Positions 9,888-19,468 are shown, counted from the stretch's first letter. The stretch: DNA of 64,000 nucleotides from Halomonas denitrificans (GCF_003056305.1 NZ_PYVX01000004.1:124001-188000); one strand, 5' to 3'. Notes: a model not told the origin generated them from the letters alone. Numbers and translations are program-made.

Positions 9888-9903
9888 GCAGGCTCTCGAC
9901 GGG

Positions 9904-9929
9904 AAACGGGCACGAGAGTGTGCCCGTTT
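9904..9929. terminator. Hairpin between the valine-type operon and the MATE gene
   Basis: A 10-bp stem AAACGGGCAC / GTGCCCGTTT with a 6-nt loop lies between the mmsB stop and the MATE start. The T-run on the minus strand is short, so termination may be partial. Confidence 0.45.
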
Positions 9930-9987
9930 TCGCCACGGCCGTGTAGGCGCGGGTCGCGCCGCATCCTGGCGGCGGCCGGGGCCCGCG

Positions 9988-10899
9988 CTACGACTTGCCC
10001 TGATCCTCCCCCTGGCGATAGAGGGTCTGGATGCTGGAGAAGTCGAGCCGGCCGCTGCCCTGGGCGCTGTGCAGGGCGAAGAGGTTGCGCGCCTGGGAGC
10101 CCATCGGCACGCTGGACTTCGAGCCCAGCGCCAGCTCCCAGGCGAGCCCCAGGTCCTTGGCCATCAGGTCGGTCAAAAAGCCGCCCTGGTAGTCCCGGGA
10201 GGCCGCCGAGCCCTCCATCACCCCGGGCCAGGGGTTGTAGACGTTGAGCGCCCAGTTGCCGCCACTGCTCTGCTTCATGATCTCGGAGAGTACCGCCGGA
10301 TCCATGCCGTTCTTCACGCCCAGGGCCAGCGCCTCGGCAGTGCCCGACATCAGGATGCCGAGCAGCATGTTGTTGCAGATCTTGGCCACCTGGCCGGCGC
10401 CGCTCTCGCCGGCATGGAAGATGTTCTTGCCCATCGCCTCGAGCAGCGGCCTGGCCTGCTCGAAGCCGGCCGCCTCCCCGCCGACGATGAAGGTCAGGGT
10501 GCCGGCCTTGGCGCCCCCCACCCCGCCGGAGACCGGGGCATCCAGGTAGGTGAAGCCGCGCTCGGCGGCGGCGGTGCCCACCAGGCGCGCATCGTCCGGC
10601 GCGATGGTCGAGGAGTCGATCAAAAGCGGCCGGTGCTCCAGGGCGTCGAGCAGGCCCGGCGCACCGTCGCGTCCGAGATAAAGGCTCTGCACGTGGGCCC
10701 CGGCCGGCAGCATGGAGACGACCACCTCGGCCTCCGAGGCCGCGGCCTCGGCACTGGCGGCGCGACTCGCACCCTCGGCTTCCAGGGCCTGGATGGCCTC
10801 TTCCACCAGGTCGAAGACGGTCACGTCGTGCCCGGCCTTGAGCAGGTTGATGGCCATGGGGGCGCCCATGTTGCCGAGGCCGATAAAGGCGATGTTCAT
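9988..10899 (-). CDS. mmsB: 3-hydroxyisobutyrate dehydrogenase
   Basis: The 303-residue enzyme oxidises 3-hydroxyisobutyrate to methylmalonate semialdehyde with NAD in valine breakdown. It shows the Rossmann motif FIGLGNMGAPMA at residues 5-16, the substrate-binding DAPVSGGVGGAKAGTLTFIVG, and the catalytic lysine in GAGQVAKICNNM. It is last in a run with 3-hydroxyisobutyryl-CoA hydrolase and an acyl-CoA dehydrogenase, the step order expected for valine. Methylmalonate semialdehyde dehydrogenase is not in the window. Confidence 0.93.
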   Translation of the reverse strand: MNIAFIGLGNMGAPMAINLLKAGHDVTVFDLVEEAIQALEAEGASRAASAEAAASEAEVVVSMLPAGAHVQSLYLGRDGAPGLLDALEHRPLLIDSSTIAPDDARLVGTAAAERGFTYLDAPVSGGVGGAKAGTLTFIVGGEAAGFEQARPLLEAMGKNIFHAGESGAGQVAKICNNMLLGILMSGTAEALALGVKNGMDPAVLSEIMKQSSGGNWALNVYNPWPGVMEGSAASRDYQGGFLTDLMAKDLGLAWELALGSKSSVPMGSQARNLFALHSAQGSGRLDFSSIQTLYRQGEDQGKS

Positions 10900-10960
10900 T
10901 GGCGTGGTTCCTGTGTCGTTGTGAGTTGTTCAGGAGCGGCGGAGCGCAGGCGCGAGGGAC

Positions 10961-12115
10961 TCAGCCCACGCGCTGGCCGACGCCCAGGTCGCGAAGCGGG
11001 TGCTCCTCGGCGGACCAGCGCGCGCGCATCAGCGCCTGGATATCGGCCTCGGGCACCTCGGCCACCGCGGCGTGGGACCAGCGCGGCGCCTTGTCCTTGT
11101 CGATCAGCAGGGCGCGCACCCCCTCGACGAAGTCCCCCTGCCGGCAGCACTGCACCGAGAGGCTGAGCTCCTCGCGGAAGGCATCGGCGAGGCTCGTGTG
11201 GGCGTGACGCTCGAGCATGCGCCACACCAGCTGGGCACTCACCGGGCAGCCGGCCTCGAGCCGCGCCCGGTTGGCGGCGAGCCAGGAATCCTCGCTGGCG
11301 TCACGCAGGATGCGCTTGACGGCGCTGGCGGCGTCGACGCGCCCCACCAGCGACTGGAGGTGATCGAGGTGCGGCCACACCTGGGCCGGCGGTGCCACGC
11401 CGCGATCCTCGTGGTCGTCGAGCACCGACTGCACGCCGGCGCGCAGGGCCCGCGGGGCGCGATCCCCGTAGTCGGCCTCCTGCAGCGCGCCGAGCAGCGC
11501 CTCGCGACGCTCGCGCGGGATGACGCGATCGGCCAGGCCCAGGTCGAGGGCATCCCGGGCATTGAGCTGGGCGCCGGTGAGGCCCAGGTAGGCGCCCACG
11601 CCCGCCGGCATGCGCCCCAGGAACCAGCTCGCGCCGATGTCGGGATAGAGCCCGATGGTGATCTCCGGCATGGCGATGCGGGTGGTCTCGGTGGCCAGGC
11701 GCTGGAAGCCGCCGGCCATCAGGCCGAGCCCGCCGCCCATGACGATGCCGTCGCCCCACACCATCAGCGGCTTGGGGTAGGTGTGAATGCGGTAGTCGAG
11801 GCGGTACTCCGCGCTGAAGTAGGTCTCGGCGAACAGGCCGTCGCGCCCGGCGCCACGGTTCTCGCCGTCCTCGGTCAGCGAGCGGTAGAGGGCCACCACG
11901 TCGCCGCCGGCACAGAAGGCCTTGTCGCCGCTGCCCTCGAGCCACACCGCCACCACGCTGCGGTCGACCGCCCAGGCGTCGAGCTTGGCCTCGAGCTGGT
12001 GGATCATCTCCAGCGACAGGGCGTTGAGCGACTTCGGGGCATTGAGGGTGGCCACGCCGATACGGCCGCCGTCGCGGGTAGGCAGCTCGTCGAAGAGCAC
12101 TGCAAGGTCCGACAT
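10961..12115 (-). CDS. 3-hydroxyisobutyryl-CoA hydrolase (enoyl-CoA hydratase/isomerase family)
   Basis: The 384-residue product has a crotonase fold with the oxyanion-hole segment GSGDKAFCAGGDVVALY and the catalytic region MPEITIGLYPDIGASWFLGR. The C-terminal extension, longer than in ordinary enoyl-CoA hydratases (about 260 residues), is typical of the HIBCH-like subgroup. It would release 3-hydroxyisobutyrate for the neighbouring dehydrogenase. CAGGAG lies about 8 nt before the ATG. An enoyl-CoA hydratase role cannot be fully excluded, but length and neighbours favour the hydrolase. Confidence 0.9.
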   Translation of the reverse strand: MSDLAVLFDELPTRDGGRIGVATLNAPKSLNALSLEMIHQLEAKLDAWAVDRSVVAVWLEGSGDKAFCAGGDVVALYRSLTEDGENRGAGRDGLFAETYFSAEYRLDYRIHTYPKPLMVWGDGIVMGGGLGLMAGGFQRLATETTRIAMPEITIGLYPDIGASWFLGRMPAGVGAYLGLTGAQLNARDALDLGLADRVIPRERREALLGALQEADYGDRAPRALRAGVQSVLDDHEDRGVAPPAQVWPHLDHLQSLVGRVDAASAVKRILRDASEDSWLAANRARLEAGCPVSAQLVWRMLERHAHTSLADAFREELSLSVQCCRQGDFVEGVRALLIDKDKAPRWSHAAVAEVPEADIQALMRARWSAEEHPLRDLGVGQRVG

Positions 12116-12152
12116 CCGGGAATCTCCTGGCTCAGGTAAGGGAGTGAGGCGG

Positions 12153-13319
12153 TTACTGGAGCGACTCGATGACGCCGTCGGCCAGCAGGCGGCGGGCGAC
12201 GATCAGGCGCATGATCTCGTTGGTCCCCTCGAGGATCTGGTGCACCCGGGTATCGCGCACCAGCCGCTCCAGGGGGTATTCCCGAATGTAACCATAGCCG
12301 CCGTGCAGTTGCAGGGCCTCGTTGCAGACGTTGAAGCCCATGTCGGTGGCGAAGCGCTTGGCCATGGCGCAGTGGGCGGTCGCCTCGGGATTGCCCTGGT
12401 CGAGGCGCCAGGCGGCATGGCGCACCATCAGCCGTGCCGCGGTGAGCTCGCTGGCCATGTCGGCGAGCTTGAACTGCAGGGCCTGGAAGCTCGAGAGCTC
12501 GCGACCGAACTGCTTGCGCTCGGCCAGGTAGTCCCGGGAGAGGGTCAGCGCCTGCTGGGCGGCGCCCAGGGAGCAGCTGGCGATGTTCAGCCGTCCGCCG
12601 TCGAGGCCCTTCATGGCGAACTTGAAGCCCTCGCCCTCCGCGCCGAGGCGATTGGTGACCGGCACCCGCACGCCGTCGAAGCTGACCAGGCGGGTTGGCT
12701 GGCTCTTCCAGCCCATCTTCTCCTCGTTCTTGCCGTACTCGATGCCTGCGGCATCCGCCGGCACCACGAACGCCGAGACGCCGCCGGCGCCGCTGTCGGA
12801 GGCGCCGGTGCGCGCCATCACCACCAGCACCTCGGTGGCTCCCGCCCCGGAGATGAACATCTTGCTGCCGGAGATGACGTAGTCGTCGCCGTCGCGCACC
12901 GCCTTGGTGCGCAGGCTCGCCGCGTCGGAGCCGGCCCCGGGCTCGGTCAGGCAGTAGGAGCCCAGCGCCTCACCGGCTACCATGGCGGGCACCCAGACTT
13001 CGCGCAGGGCGTCGTCGCCCCAGCTGGCGATCATCCAGGTGACCATGTTGTGAATGGTCAGGTAGGCGGTGGTGGCGATGCAGCCCTGGGAGAGCTGTTC
13101 GAAGATCAGCGAGGCCTCGAGCCGCGAGAGCCCCAGGCCGCCGTGCTCCTCGGGGGTATAGATGCCGAGAAAGCCCGCCTCGCCCGCCCGGCGGATGACG
13201 TCCACCGGGAAGTGGGAGCTCGCGTCCCAGTCGGCCGCATGGTCGGCCAGCTCAGCGCGGGCGAAGTCGGCGGCGGCCGCGGCCAGCGCCTTCTGATCAT
13301 CGGTCAGGGAGAAGTCCAT
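12153..13319 (-). CDS. Acyl-CoA dehydrogenase, isobutyryl-CoA type
   Basis: The 388-residue FAD enzyme has YCLTEPGAGSDAASLRT (FAD contact) and the C-terminal HQILEGTNEIMRLIVARRLL with the catalytic glutamate. Similarity of pattern and its place before the hydroxyisobutyryl-CoA genes suggest isobutyryl-CoA (valine) as substrate, though 2-methylbutyryl-CoA is possible. The ATG at 13319 starts the conserved DFSLTDDQKAL and has AGAGGGA upstream. It is the first gene of the operon and is divergent from a MerR regulator. Confidence 0.92.
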   Translation of the reverse strand: MDFSLTDDQKALAAAAADFARAELADHAADWDASSHFPVDVIRRAGEAGFLGIYTPEEHGGLGLSRLEASLIFEQLSQGCIATTAYLTIHNMVTWMIASWGDDALREVWVPAMVAGEALGSYCLTEPGAGSDAASLRTKAVRDGDDYVISGSKMFISGAGATEVLVVMARTGASDSGAGGVSAFVVPADAAGIEYGKNEEKMGWKSQPTRLVSFDGVRVPVTNRLGAEGEGFKFAMKGLDGGRLNIASCSLGAAQQALTLSRDYLAERKQFGRELSSFQALQFKLADMASELTAARLMVRHAAWRLDQGNPEATAHCAMAKRFATDMGFNVCNEALQLHGGYGYIREYPLERLVRDTRVHQILEGTNEIMRLIVARRLLADGVIESLQ

Positions 13320-13408
13320 GGGGGAATCCCTCTTGTTCGGCTTTGGATGAGTGACGATTCGAGGTGGGGGCCGCGCCGCACTGCCCGAGGGCCGATCGCC
13401 GGAACCCC

Positions 13409-13428
13409 AACCTAGCACTTGCTAGGTT
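13409..13428. promoter_or_regulatory. Candidate operator AACCTAGCA-CT-TGCTAGGTT
   Basis: A perfect 9+9 bp inverted repeat with a 2-nt centre lies 90 bases upstream of the acyl-CoA dehydrogenase, inside the divergent control region. The form is typical of a TetR-family operator. No TetR gene is present in the window. Confidence 0.55.
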
Positions 13429-13460
13429 TATCCCATATCACCCCATGGTCGAACAAGCAC

Positions 13461-13476
13461 TTTACGTTAACGTCAA
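13461..13476. promoter_or_regulatory. liuR box: Candidate LiuR (MerR) operator
   Basis: TTTACGTTAACGTCAA is a near-perfect 16-bp palindrome. It resembles the ACGT-containing site described for LiuR regulators of branched-chain amino acid genes. It sits between the acyl-CoA dehydrogenase and the MerR gene, where one site could control both. TTTACG and, 17 nt on, TAGTGT could be the rightward -35 and -10 boxes. Confidence 0.55.
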
Positions 13477-13543
13477 CCTCGTCTAGTGTTGCCAGACGAG
13501 GTGGGAAACCGCCGGTTCACCACCCGGTCACAGGATCAACGTC

Positions 13544-13987
13544 ATGACACAGTCAACCTCCCCGGAGACCGCGAGCGGCCAGGAGGCCCTGCCCCGCCAG
13601 CATCGCCAGTACACCATCGGTGAGCTGGCGAAGATGTTCGAGGTCACGCCCCGCACCATCCGCTTCTACGAGCAGGAGGGCCTGCTGGCCCCGCGTCGCG
13701 AGGGGCAGAAACGCATCTATCACGAGAAGGACCGGGTACGCCTGAAGCTCACCCTGCGCGGCAAGCGCCTGGGCTTCTCGCTGGGCGAGATCCGCGAGGT
13801 GGTGATGATGTACGACGCCATGCCCGACGGGAATGCGCGCCAGCTCAGGCGCCTGCTGGAGATCCTGGCCGAGAAGCGCGCCAACCTCGAGCGCCAGCTG
13901 GAGGACATCCGCCTGATGCGCATGGAGCTCGACGACGTGGATCACCGCGCCCGGGAGGTGCTGCGCGGCCTCGGCCACGAGGCCTGA
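13544..13987 (+). CDS. liuR: MerR-family regulator, LiuR-like
   Basis: The 147-residue protein has an N-terminal winged helix (YTIGELAKMFEVTPRTIRFY followed by EQEGLLAPRR) and a C-terminal coiled coil for dimerisation. No cysteine cluster for metals is present. The sequence and the neighbours fit LiuR, a regulator of leucine, isoleucine and valine catabolism in proteobacteria. AGGATC precedes the ATG by about 6 nt. The divergent acyl-CoA dehydrogenase operon and the acyl-CoA synthetase downstream are the likely targets. Confidence 0.85.
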   Translation: MTQSTSPETASGQEALPRQHRQYTIGELAKMFEVTPRTIRFYEQEGLLAPRREGQKRIYHEKDRVRLKLTLRGKRLGFSLGEIREVVMMYDAMPDGNARQLRRLLEILAEKRANLERQLEDIRLMRMELDDVDHRAREVLRGLGHEA

Positions 13988-14098
13988 GCCCCGACCACGC
14001 CGCCCCGACCGTCGCCGCCTCGATCGCACGCTCACCACGACGTCATCCTGCGTTTCACGTACACCGCCAAAGGCCAACAACAAGAGACGAGAGACTCC

Positions 14099-15790
14099 AT
14101 GACACGCCAACATCCCTCGATCAGCTACGTCAGCGGCATCAGCGACACGCCCCTCAAGGGCCAGACCATCGGTGACTGCTTCGACGATACCGTGGCGCGC
14201 TTCGCCGAGCGCGACGCCCTGATCAGCCGTCACCAGGGGCTGCGCTACAGCTGGCGGGAGCTGCAGCAGGCGGTCGACCGGGCGGCGCGCGCCCTGCTCG
14301 CCCTGGGGGTGAAGAAGGGCGAGCGCGTCGGCATCTGGTCGCCCAACTGTGCCGAATGGACCATCACCCAGTTCGCCACGGCGAAGATCGGCGCCATCCT
14401 GGTCAACATCAATCCCAGCTATCGCACCCACGAGCTCGAGTACGCGCTCAAGCAGTCCGGCGCCGCGACGCTGATCCTGCAGGGCGCCTTCAAGAGCTCC
14501 GATTACGTGGCGACGCTGGCGGAGCTGGTGCCGGAGCTCCACGAGTCGGCGGCCGGCCCCCTCGCCTGCCAGCGGCTGCCCGACCTAAAGCGGGTGATCT
14601 GCCTCGACGAGCAACGCGCCCTGCCCGGCATGCTGACCTGGCCCCGGATGCTCGAGCAGGCCGAGGCGGTCTCCGCCGAGCGGCTGGCCGAGGTCCAGGC
14701 CGGCCTGCAGTTCGACGACCCGATCAACATCCAGTACACCTCGGGCACCACCGGCGCGCCCAAGGGCGCCACCCTCTCCCACCACAACATCCTCAACAAC
14801 GGCTTCTTCGTGGCCCGCACCATGGCCCTCGACGAGACCGACCGCATGGTGATCCCGGTGCCGCTCTATCACTGCTTCGGCATGGTGATGGGCAACCTCG
14901 GCTGCGTGACCCACGGCGCCGCCATGATCTACCCCGGCGACGGCTTCGACGCGGGCGAGACCCTGCGCGCGGTGGCCGAGGAGCGTGCCACCACTCTCTA
15001 TGGGGTGCCGACGATGTTCATCGCCGAGCTGGAGCACCCGGAGTTCGAGGACTTCGACCTCTCCTCGCTGCGCACCGGCATCATGGCCGGCTCGATCTGC
15101 CCCATCGAGGTGATGCGCAAGGTCATCGACAAGATGCACATGCAGGACGTCACCATCTGCTACGGCATGACCGAGACCAGCCCGGTGAGCTTCCAGACCC
15201 AGACCGATGCCCCGCTGGAGAAGCGCGTCACCACGGTGGGCACCATCCATCCGCATCTGGAGGTCAAGCTGGTCAGCCCCGACACCGGGTCCGTGGTGGC
15301 CCGCGGCGAGACCGGCGAGCTCTGCACCCGCGGCTACAGCGTGATGCTCGGCTACTGGGAGAACGAGGAGGCCACCGCCAAGGCCATCGACACGGCCGGC
15401 TGGATGCACACCGGCGACCTCGCCACCATGGATGACGAGGGCTACGTGGCGATCGTCGGGCGCATCAAGGACATGATCATCCGCGGCGGCGAGAACATCT
15501 ACCCGCGCGAGATCGAGGACTTCCTCTACACCCACCCGGCCATCTCCGACGTCCAGGTGATCGGCGTGCCCGACGAGAAGTACGGCGAGGAGGTGATGGC
15601 CTGGGTCAAGCTGAGCGAGGGCGAGAGCCTCGACGAGGAGGGCCTCAAGGCCTTCTGCAAGGGCCAGATCGCCCACTACAAGGTGCCGCGCTACGTGAAG
15701 TTCGTCGACGCCTTCCCGATGACCGTCACCGGCAAGATCCAGAAGTTCAAGATGCGCGAGGAGGCCACCCACGAGCTGGGACTGGCCTGA
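14099..15790 (+). CDS. AMP-binding acyl-CoA synthetase
   Basis: The 563-residue ligase activates a carboxylic acid with ATP and CoA. It has the P-loop [18 protein letters not shown], the [14 protein letters not shown]-type motif (here [14 protein letters not shown]), the hinge region [20 protein letters not shown], and the C-terminal lysine in [13 protein letters not shown]. It resembles medium-chain synthetases and those found in liu clusters. It follows the LiuR-like gene by 111 nt on the same strand and is probably under its control. The exact acid is not known. Confidence 0.92.
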   Translation: MTRQHPSISYVSGISDTPLKGQTIGDCFDDTVARFAERDALISRHQGLRYSWRELQQAVDRAARALLALGVKKGERVGIWSPNCAEWTITQFATAKIGAILVNINPSYRTHELEYALKQSGAATLILQGAFKSSDYVATLAELVPELHESAAGPLACQRLPDLKRVICLDEQRALPGMLTWPRMLEQAEAVSAERLAEVQAGLQFDDPINIQYTSGTTGAPKGATLSHHNILNNGFFVARTMALDETDRMVIPVPLYHCFGMVMGNLGCVTHGAAMIYPGDGFDAGETLRAVAEERATTLYGVPTMFIAELEHPEFEDFDLSSLRTGIMAGSICPIEVMRKVIDKMHMQDVTICYGMTETSPVSFQTQTDAPLEKRVTTVGTIHPHLEVKLVSPDTGSVVARGETGELCTRGYSVMLGYWENEEATAKAIDTAGWMHTGDLATMDDEGYVAIVGRIKDMIIRGGENIYPREIEDFLYTHPAISDVQVIGVPDEKYGEEVMAWVKLSEGESLDEEGLKAFCKGQIAHYKVPRYVKFVDAFPMTVTGKIQKFKMREEATHELGLA

Positions 15791-15821
15791 GCCGGCGGCG
15801 CTTCAACCGCCGAGCGGCACG

Positions 15822-15858
15822 AAAAAACCCCGCGGGCCAGGTCCGCGGGGTTTTTTTT
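15822..15858. terminator. Strong bidirectional terminator
   Basis: The arms AAAAAACCCCGCGG and CCGCGGGGTTTTTT end the acyl-CoA synthetase gene on the plus strand and also serve the hpt gene arriving on the minus strand. Confidence 0.9.
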
Positions 15859-15899
15859 GTGGTGCGCGATGCGCGACTAGCGCGGCTGACGCGGCCGGA

Positions 15900-16478
15900 T
15901 CAGAGCCCCTTGGGCGCGTAGATGCCCGGGGCGTTGCGCCAGTAGCCCTTGTAGTCCATGCCGAAGCCGAAGACGTAGCGGTCGGCGACCTCCAGGCTGC
16001 AGTAATCCGCCTTGAGCCCCGGCACCGCCTTGCGCTCGTGCTGCTTGTCGACCAGCACGGCGGTGGAGATGCTCGCCGCCCCGGCCTCGCGGCAGTAGTC
16101 GAGGATGGCGGCGAGGGTCGCCCCCTCGTCGAGGATGTCGTCGACGATCACCACGTGGCGCCCGGCCATGGGCACCTCCGGGGAGACGCGCCAGAACAGC
16201 TCGCCGCCGCGGATGCCGCCGCGATAGCGGGTGGCGTGGAGGTAGTCGACCTCGACCGGAAAGCCCAGGCGGGTGAGCAGGTGGCCGGTGGTGATCAGCC
16301 CGCCGTTCATCACGCAGTAGAAGACCGGCAGCTTGTCGCCCAAGTCGCGGGTGATCTCGTCGGCCATGCGGTCCAGGGCGAGCTCGACCTCGGACTGCGA
16401 GATCAGGCAGTCGGCGTTGTCCATGAGCTCGCGCATGTCGTCCAGCGACGGCTGGGCAGAAGTATCGAGTGTGGGCAT
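15900..16478 (-). CDS. hpt: Hypoxanthine-guanine phosphoribosyltransferase
   Basis: The 192-residue enzyme salvages hypoxanthine and guanine with PRPP. The PRPP-binding motif HVVIVDDILDEGATL is clear, and VFYCVMNGGLITTGHLL and DRYVFGFGMDYKGYWRN are family-typical. It lies 52 nt downstream of nagZ on the same strand, so the two genes are probably cotranscribed, linking wall recycling and nucleotide salvage only by position. Confidence 0.93.
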   Translation of the reverse strand: MPTLDTSAQPSLDDMRELMDNADCLISQSEVELALDRMADEITRDLGDKLPVFYCVMNGGLITTGHLLTRLGFPVEVDYLHATRYRGGIRGGELFWRVSPEVPMAGRHVVIVDDILDEGATLAAILDYCREAGAASISTAVLVDKQHERKAVPGLKADYCSLEVADRYVFGFGMDYKGYWRNAPGIYAPKGL

Positions 16479-16530
16479 CGGTTAGCGACTCATCATCGGC
16501 AAGTGGAATCGGTGTGGCGGCGCGCCAGCG

Positions 16531-17544
16531 TCAGCTGGCCGCCAGGGCTTCCAGGTGGGCGTGGACGCGTCGCCAGCGCGACAGCGCGCCCAGCGCCTGC
16601 AGCTCCGGACGGGCGCGGGCATAGCGCAGCCGGGAGAGGCGCCTGGCCTGGTGGCCCCGGCAGGCCTCGAGGACCTCGAGGGCCGCGGCGCGGTCGTTGC
16701 AGACCAGCAGCATGTCGCAGCCCGCGGCGAGCGCGGCCTTCGCCCGCTCGCCCGGCGAGCCGGCGAAGGCGGCGCCGGCCATGCTCAGGTCGTCGGAGAA
16801 GATCGCGCCCTTGAACCCCAGGCTCTCGCGCAGCATCCCGAGCCAGGCCGGCGAGAAGCCGGCCGGGCGGTGATCGAAGGCGGAGTAGACGACATGGGCC
16901 GGCATCACGGCGTCGAGACGCGGCGCCAGCCGGGCGAAGGGCACCAGGTCGTGGGCGTGCAGCGCCTCCAGCGGCCGCTCATCCACCGGCAGCTCGTGGT
17001 GGGAGTCGGCCGCGACGCCGCCGTGGCCGGGGAAGTGCTTGCCGACGCCGACCATGCCCGCCTCGTGCAGGCCGTCGAGGAAGGCGCGCCCCATGCGGGC
17101 CACGGCCTCGGGGTCGGCGGAGAAGCTGCGATCCCCGATCACGCTGGAGGTGCCGCCATCGACGTCGAGCACCGGCGCGAAGGAGAGGTCGAGGCCGCAG
17201 GCCGCCATCTCCATGCCCAGCATCCAGCCGGCATCCTGGCAGAGGCGCAGGGTGACCTCGGGCTGGGCGGCGAAGTCGCGCCCCAGACGCCCCATGGCCG
17301 GCAGGCGGGTGACCCCCTCGCGCAGGCGCTGGACGCGCCCGCCCTCCTGGTCGACCGCCAGCAGCAGGTCGGGGCGGATGCGGCGGATCTCGTCGCTCAG
17401 GGCGCGGACCTGGGCCGCACAGGCGATGTTGCGGGCGAACAGGATCACCCCGCCGACCTCGGGACGCGCCAAGAGCTCGCCCTCCTCGGCGGTCAGGCGC
17501 TGCCCCTCCAGATCCAGCATCACCGGTCCGAGCATCTGGGTCAT
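16531..17544 (-). CDS. nagZ: Beta-N-acetylhexosaminidase of peptidoglycan recycling
   Basis: The 337-residue cytoplasmic glycosidase (family GH3) removes GlcNAc from anhydro-muropeptides. The hallmark VGKHFPGHGGVAADSHHELP carries the catalytic His and Asp loop, and FSDDLSMAGA holds the nucleophile aspartate. The ATG at 17544 begins the conserved MLGPVMLDLEGQRL and has AGGGG upstream. Its length matches NagZ and it has no signal peptide. Confidence 0.95.
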   Translation of the reverse strand: MTQMLGPVMLDLEGQRLTAEEGELLARPEVGGVILFARNIACAAQVRALSDEIRRIRPDLLLAVDQEGGRVQRLREGVTRLPAMGRLGRDFAAQPEVTLRLCQDAGWMLGMEMAACGLDLSFAPVLDVDGGTSSVIGDRSFSADPEAVARMGRAFLDGLHEAGMVGVGKHFPGHGGVAADSHHELPVDERPLEALHAHDLVPFARLAPRLDAVMPAHVVYSAFDHRPAGFSPAWLGMLRESLGFKGAIFSDDLSMAGAAFAGSPGERAKAALAAGCDMLLVCNDRAAALEVLEACRGHQARRLSRLRYARARPELQALGALSRWRRVHAHLEALAAS

Positions 17545-17651
17545 GATCGTGCCCCTGGAAGTAGAAAGGGAGCAGATTCTAGACCAAAGCCGGACGCCAG
17601 GACAGCCCGGGCAGGACGTGCAGAGGCCGGGCAATCGCGAGCGTCCCCCGA

Positions 17652-17657
17652 TACAAT
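17652..17657 (+). promoter_or_regulatory. Candidate -10 box for pilD
   Basis: TACAAT lies 34 nt upstream of the chosen pilD start. If real, transcription would begin close to 17664, which argues against the more upstream TTG at that position as the start codon. Confidence 0.4.
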
Positions 17658-17690
17658 GGCGCTTTGGAACCGACCGGACAGGAGTCACCC

Positions 17691-18542
17691 TTGCTCGCCG
17701 ACCTTCCCCCTTCGCTGCTCTGGCCGCTCGCGGCCGTCCTCGGCCTGTGCCTGGGCAGTTTCCTCAACGTGGTGATCACGCGACTGCCGGTGATGCTGAT
17801 GCAGGGCTGGCGCGCCGAGGCCCGGGACGCCCTGGAGCTCGAACCGGAAGCGACGCCGCGCTTCAACCTGCTGACGCCCCGCTCGCTCTGCCCGCGCTGC
17901 GAGGCGCCCATCGCCTGGCACGACAACATCCCGCTGCTCGGCTGGTTCAAGCGTCGCGGGCGCTGTGCCAGCTGCGCGGCGCCGATCAGCCCCCAGTACC
18001 CGCTGGTCGAGCTGGCCGGCGGCGTGCTGTCGCTGACGGTGCTGGCCCTCTTCGGCCCCACGCTCGAGGCCCTGTTCATCCTCGGCGCCTGCCTGACGCT
18101 GCTGGCCATGGCGGTCATCGACCTGCGCACCCAGCTGCTGCCGGACCTGCTCACCCTGCCGCTGCTGTGGGCAGGCCTGCTCTATCAGCTGCTCTTCCAG
18201 CCGCTGCTGCTGCCCTCGGCGGTGATCGGTGCCATGGCCGGCTACCTGGTGCTGTGGAGCTTCTACTGGCTGTTCAAGCTGGTCACCGGCAAGGAGGGCA
18301 TGGGCTACGGCGACTTCAAGCTGCTGGCGGCCCTCGGCGCCTGGCTGGGCTGGCAGACCCTGCCCCTGGTGCTGATCCTCTCCGCCGGGGCCGGCGCGCT
18401 GGTGGGCATCCTCATCCAGCTGGCGGTGCCGCGCCTGCGGGGCGCCCCCCTGCCCTTCGGCCCCTGGCTGGTGATGGCCGGCTGGCTCGCCCTGCTGGCG
18501 GGCGAGCCGCTGATGGCGATCTATACCGGGCTGCTCTACTGA
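17691..18542 (+). CDS. pilD: Prepilin peptidase (type IV leader peptidase and methyltransferase)
   Basis: The 283-residue inner-membrane aspartic protease trims and methylates type IV pilins and type II secretion pseudopilins. LGLCLGSFLNVVITRLP is the conserved N-terminus. Two CxxC pairs (CPRCEAPI, CASCAAPI) form the zinc-binding methylase loop. The catalytic aspartates are in VIDLRTQLLPDLL and GMGYGDFKLLAALG. I chose the TTG at 17691 because ACAGGAG lies 6 nt upstream; a TTG at 17664 is also in frame. No pilB or pilC lies beside it; coaE follows after 36 nt. Confidence 0.93.
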   Translation: MLADLPPSLLWPLAAVLGLCLGSFLNVVITRLPVMLMQGWRAEARDALELEPEATPRFNLLTPRSLCPRCEAPIAWHDNIPLLGWFKRRGRCASCAAPISPQYPLVELAGGVLSLTVLALFGPTLEALFILGACLTLLAMAVIDLRTQLLPDLLTLPLLWAGLLYQLLFQPLLLPSAVIGAMAGYLVLWSFYWLFKLVTGKEGMGYGDFKLLAALGAWLGWQTLPLVLILSAGAGALVGILIQLAVPRLRGAPLPFGPWLVMAGWLALLAGEPLMAIYTGLLY

Positions 18543-18578
18543 CCCCTCGAGATCCATGACACCGCACGGGAGACGACG

Positions 18579-19193
18579 ATGATCATAGGCGTGACGGGCG
18601 GCATCGCCTCCGGCAAGTCCACGGTGGCCCGCGCCTTCGCGGCGCTGGGCATCCCCTGGGTCGACGCCGACGACGTGGCCCGCGAGATCGTCGAGCCCGG
18701 CGAGCCGGCCCTCGACGAGATCGCCGCGCATTTCGGCGCCGCGGTGATCACCGCGGACGGCCGCCTCGATCGCCGCGCCCTGCGCGAGGTCGTGTTCGCC
18801 GACGAGGCCCAGCGTCACCGCCTGGAGGCGATCACCCACCCGCGCATCCGCGAGCGACTCACCGCCCACCTGGCCCGGCTCGAGGCCCGATCGGCGCCCT
18901 ACGTGCTGCTGGTCTCGCCGCTGCTCTTCGAGTCGGGTCAGGCGGCGCTGGTCGACCGCTGCCTGGTCATCGACGTGCCCGAGGCGGTGCAGATCGCCCG
19001 CACCGCGGCGCGCGACGACGTCGACGAGGCCCAGGCGCGCGCCATCGTCGCCGCCCAGATGCCCCGCCGGGAACGCCTGGCACGGGCCGACGACGTGATC
19101 GACAACGCCGCAGGCGAAGACGCCCTGGCGCGCCAGGTGGCCGAGCTCGACCGCCGCTACCGGGCCCTGGCCGACTTGCCTCCCGGGCCCTGA
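18579..19193 (+). CDS. coaE: Dephospho-CoA kinase
   Basis: The 204-residue kinase performs the last step of coenzyme A synthesis. The P-loop GGIASGKST is at residues 7-15 and the CoA-binding [15 protein letters not shown] follows. GGGAGA precedes the ATG. It lies between pilD and yacG, a common order in gammaproteobacteria. Confidence 0.96.
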   Translation: MIIGVTGGIASGKSTVARAFAALGIPWVDADDVAREIVEPGEPALDEIAAHFGAAVITADGRLDRRALREVVFADEAQRHRLEAITHPRIRERLTAHLARLEARSAPYVLLVSPLLFESGQAALVDRCLVIDVPEAVQIARTAARDDVDEAQARAIVAAQMPRRERLARADDVIDNAAGEDALARQVAELDRRYRALADLPPGP

Positions 19194-19234
19194 ATCCCCA
19201 TCCTTTCCCGACACTTCCTCCAGGACGATATTGC

Positions 19235-19468
19235 ATGAGCCCGAACGACACCCCACGCCCCCTGGAAGTCGCCTGCCCGCAGTGCCGCAAGAAGGTGCTG
19301 TGGAGCGAGGAGAACGCCTACCGCCCCTTCTGCAGCAAGCGCTGCCGACTGCTCGACCTGGGCGCCTGGGCCGACGAATCCCACCGCATCGCCGGCGAAC
19401 CCGCCATGGACGAGACCGACCTCGACGCCCTGCTGGCGCGTGCCGACCGGGACGGCGAGCCCTCGTGA
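19235..19468 (+). CDS. yacG: DNA gyrase inhibitor YacG (zinc-binding)
   Basis: The 77-residue protein has the four-cysteine zinc site CPQCRKK and [11 protein letters not shown]. In E. coli the homologue binds GyrB and blocks DNA binding. AGGACG lies ahead of the ATG. Its stop overlaps the GTG start of the next gene (GTGA), so the two are translationally coupled. Confidence 0.93.
   Translation: MSPNDTPRPLEVACPQCRKKVLWSEENAYRPFCSKRCRLLDLGAWADESHRIAGEPAMDETDLDALLARADRDGEPS

Noticed and set aside
17664-17690. TTG at 17664 as the pilD start
   Set aside because: A -10-like TACAAT lies just 7 bases before it, and the better ribosome site (ACAGGAG) serves the TTG at 17691.
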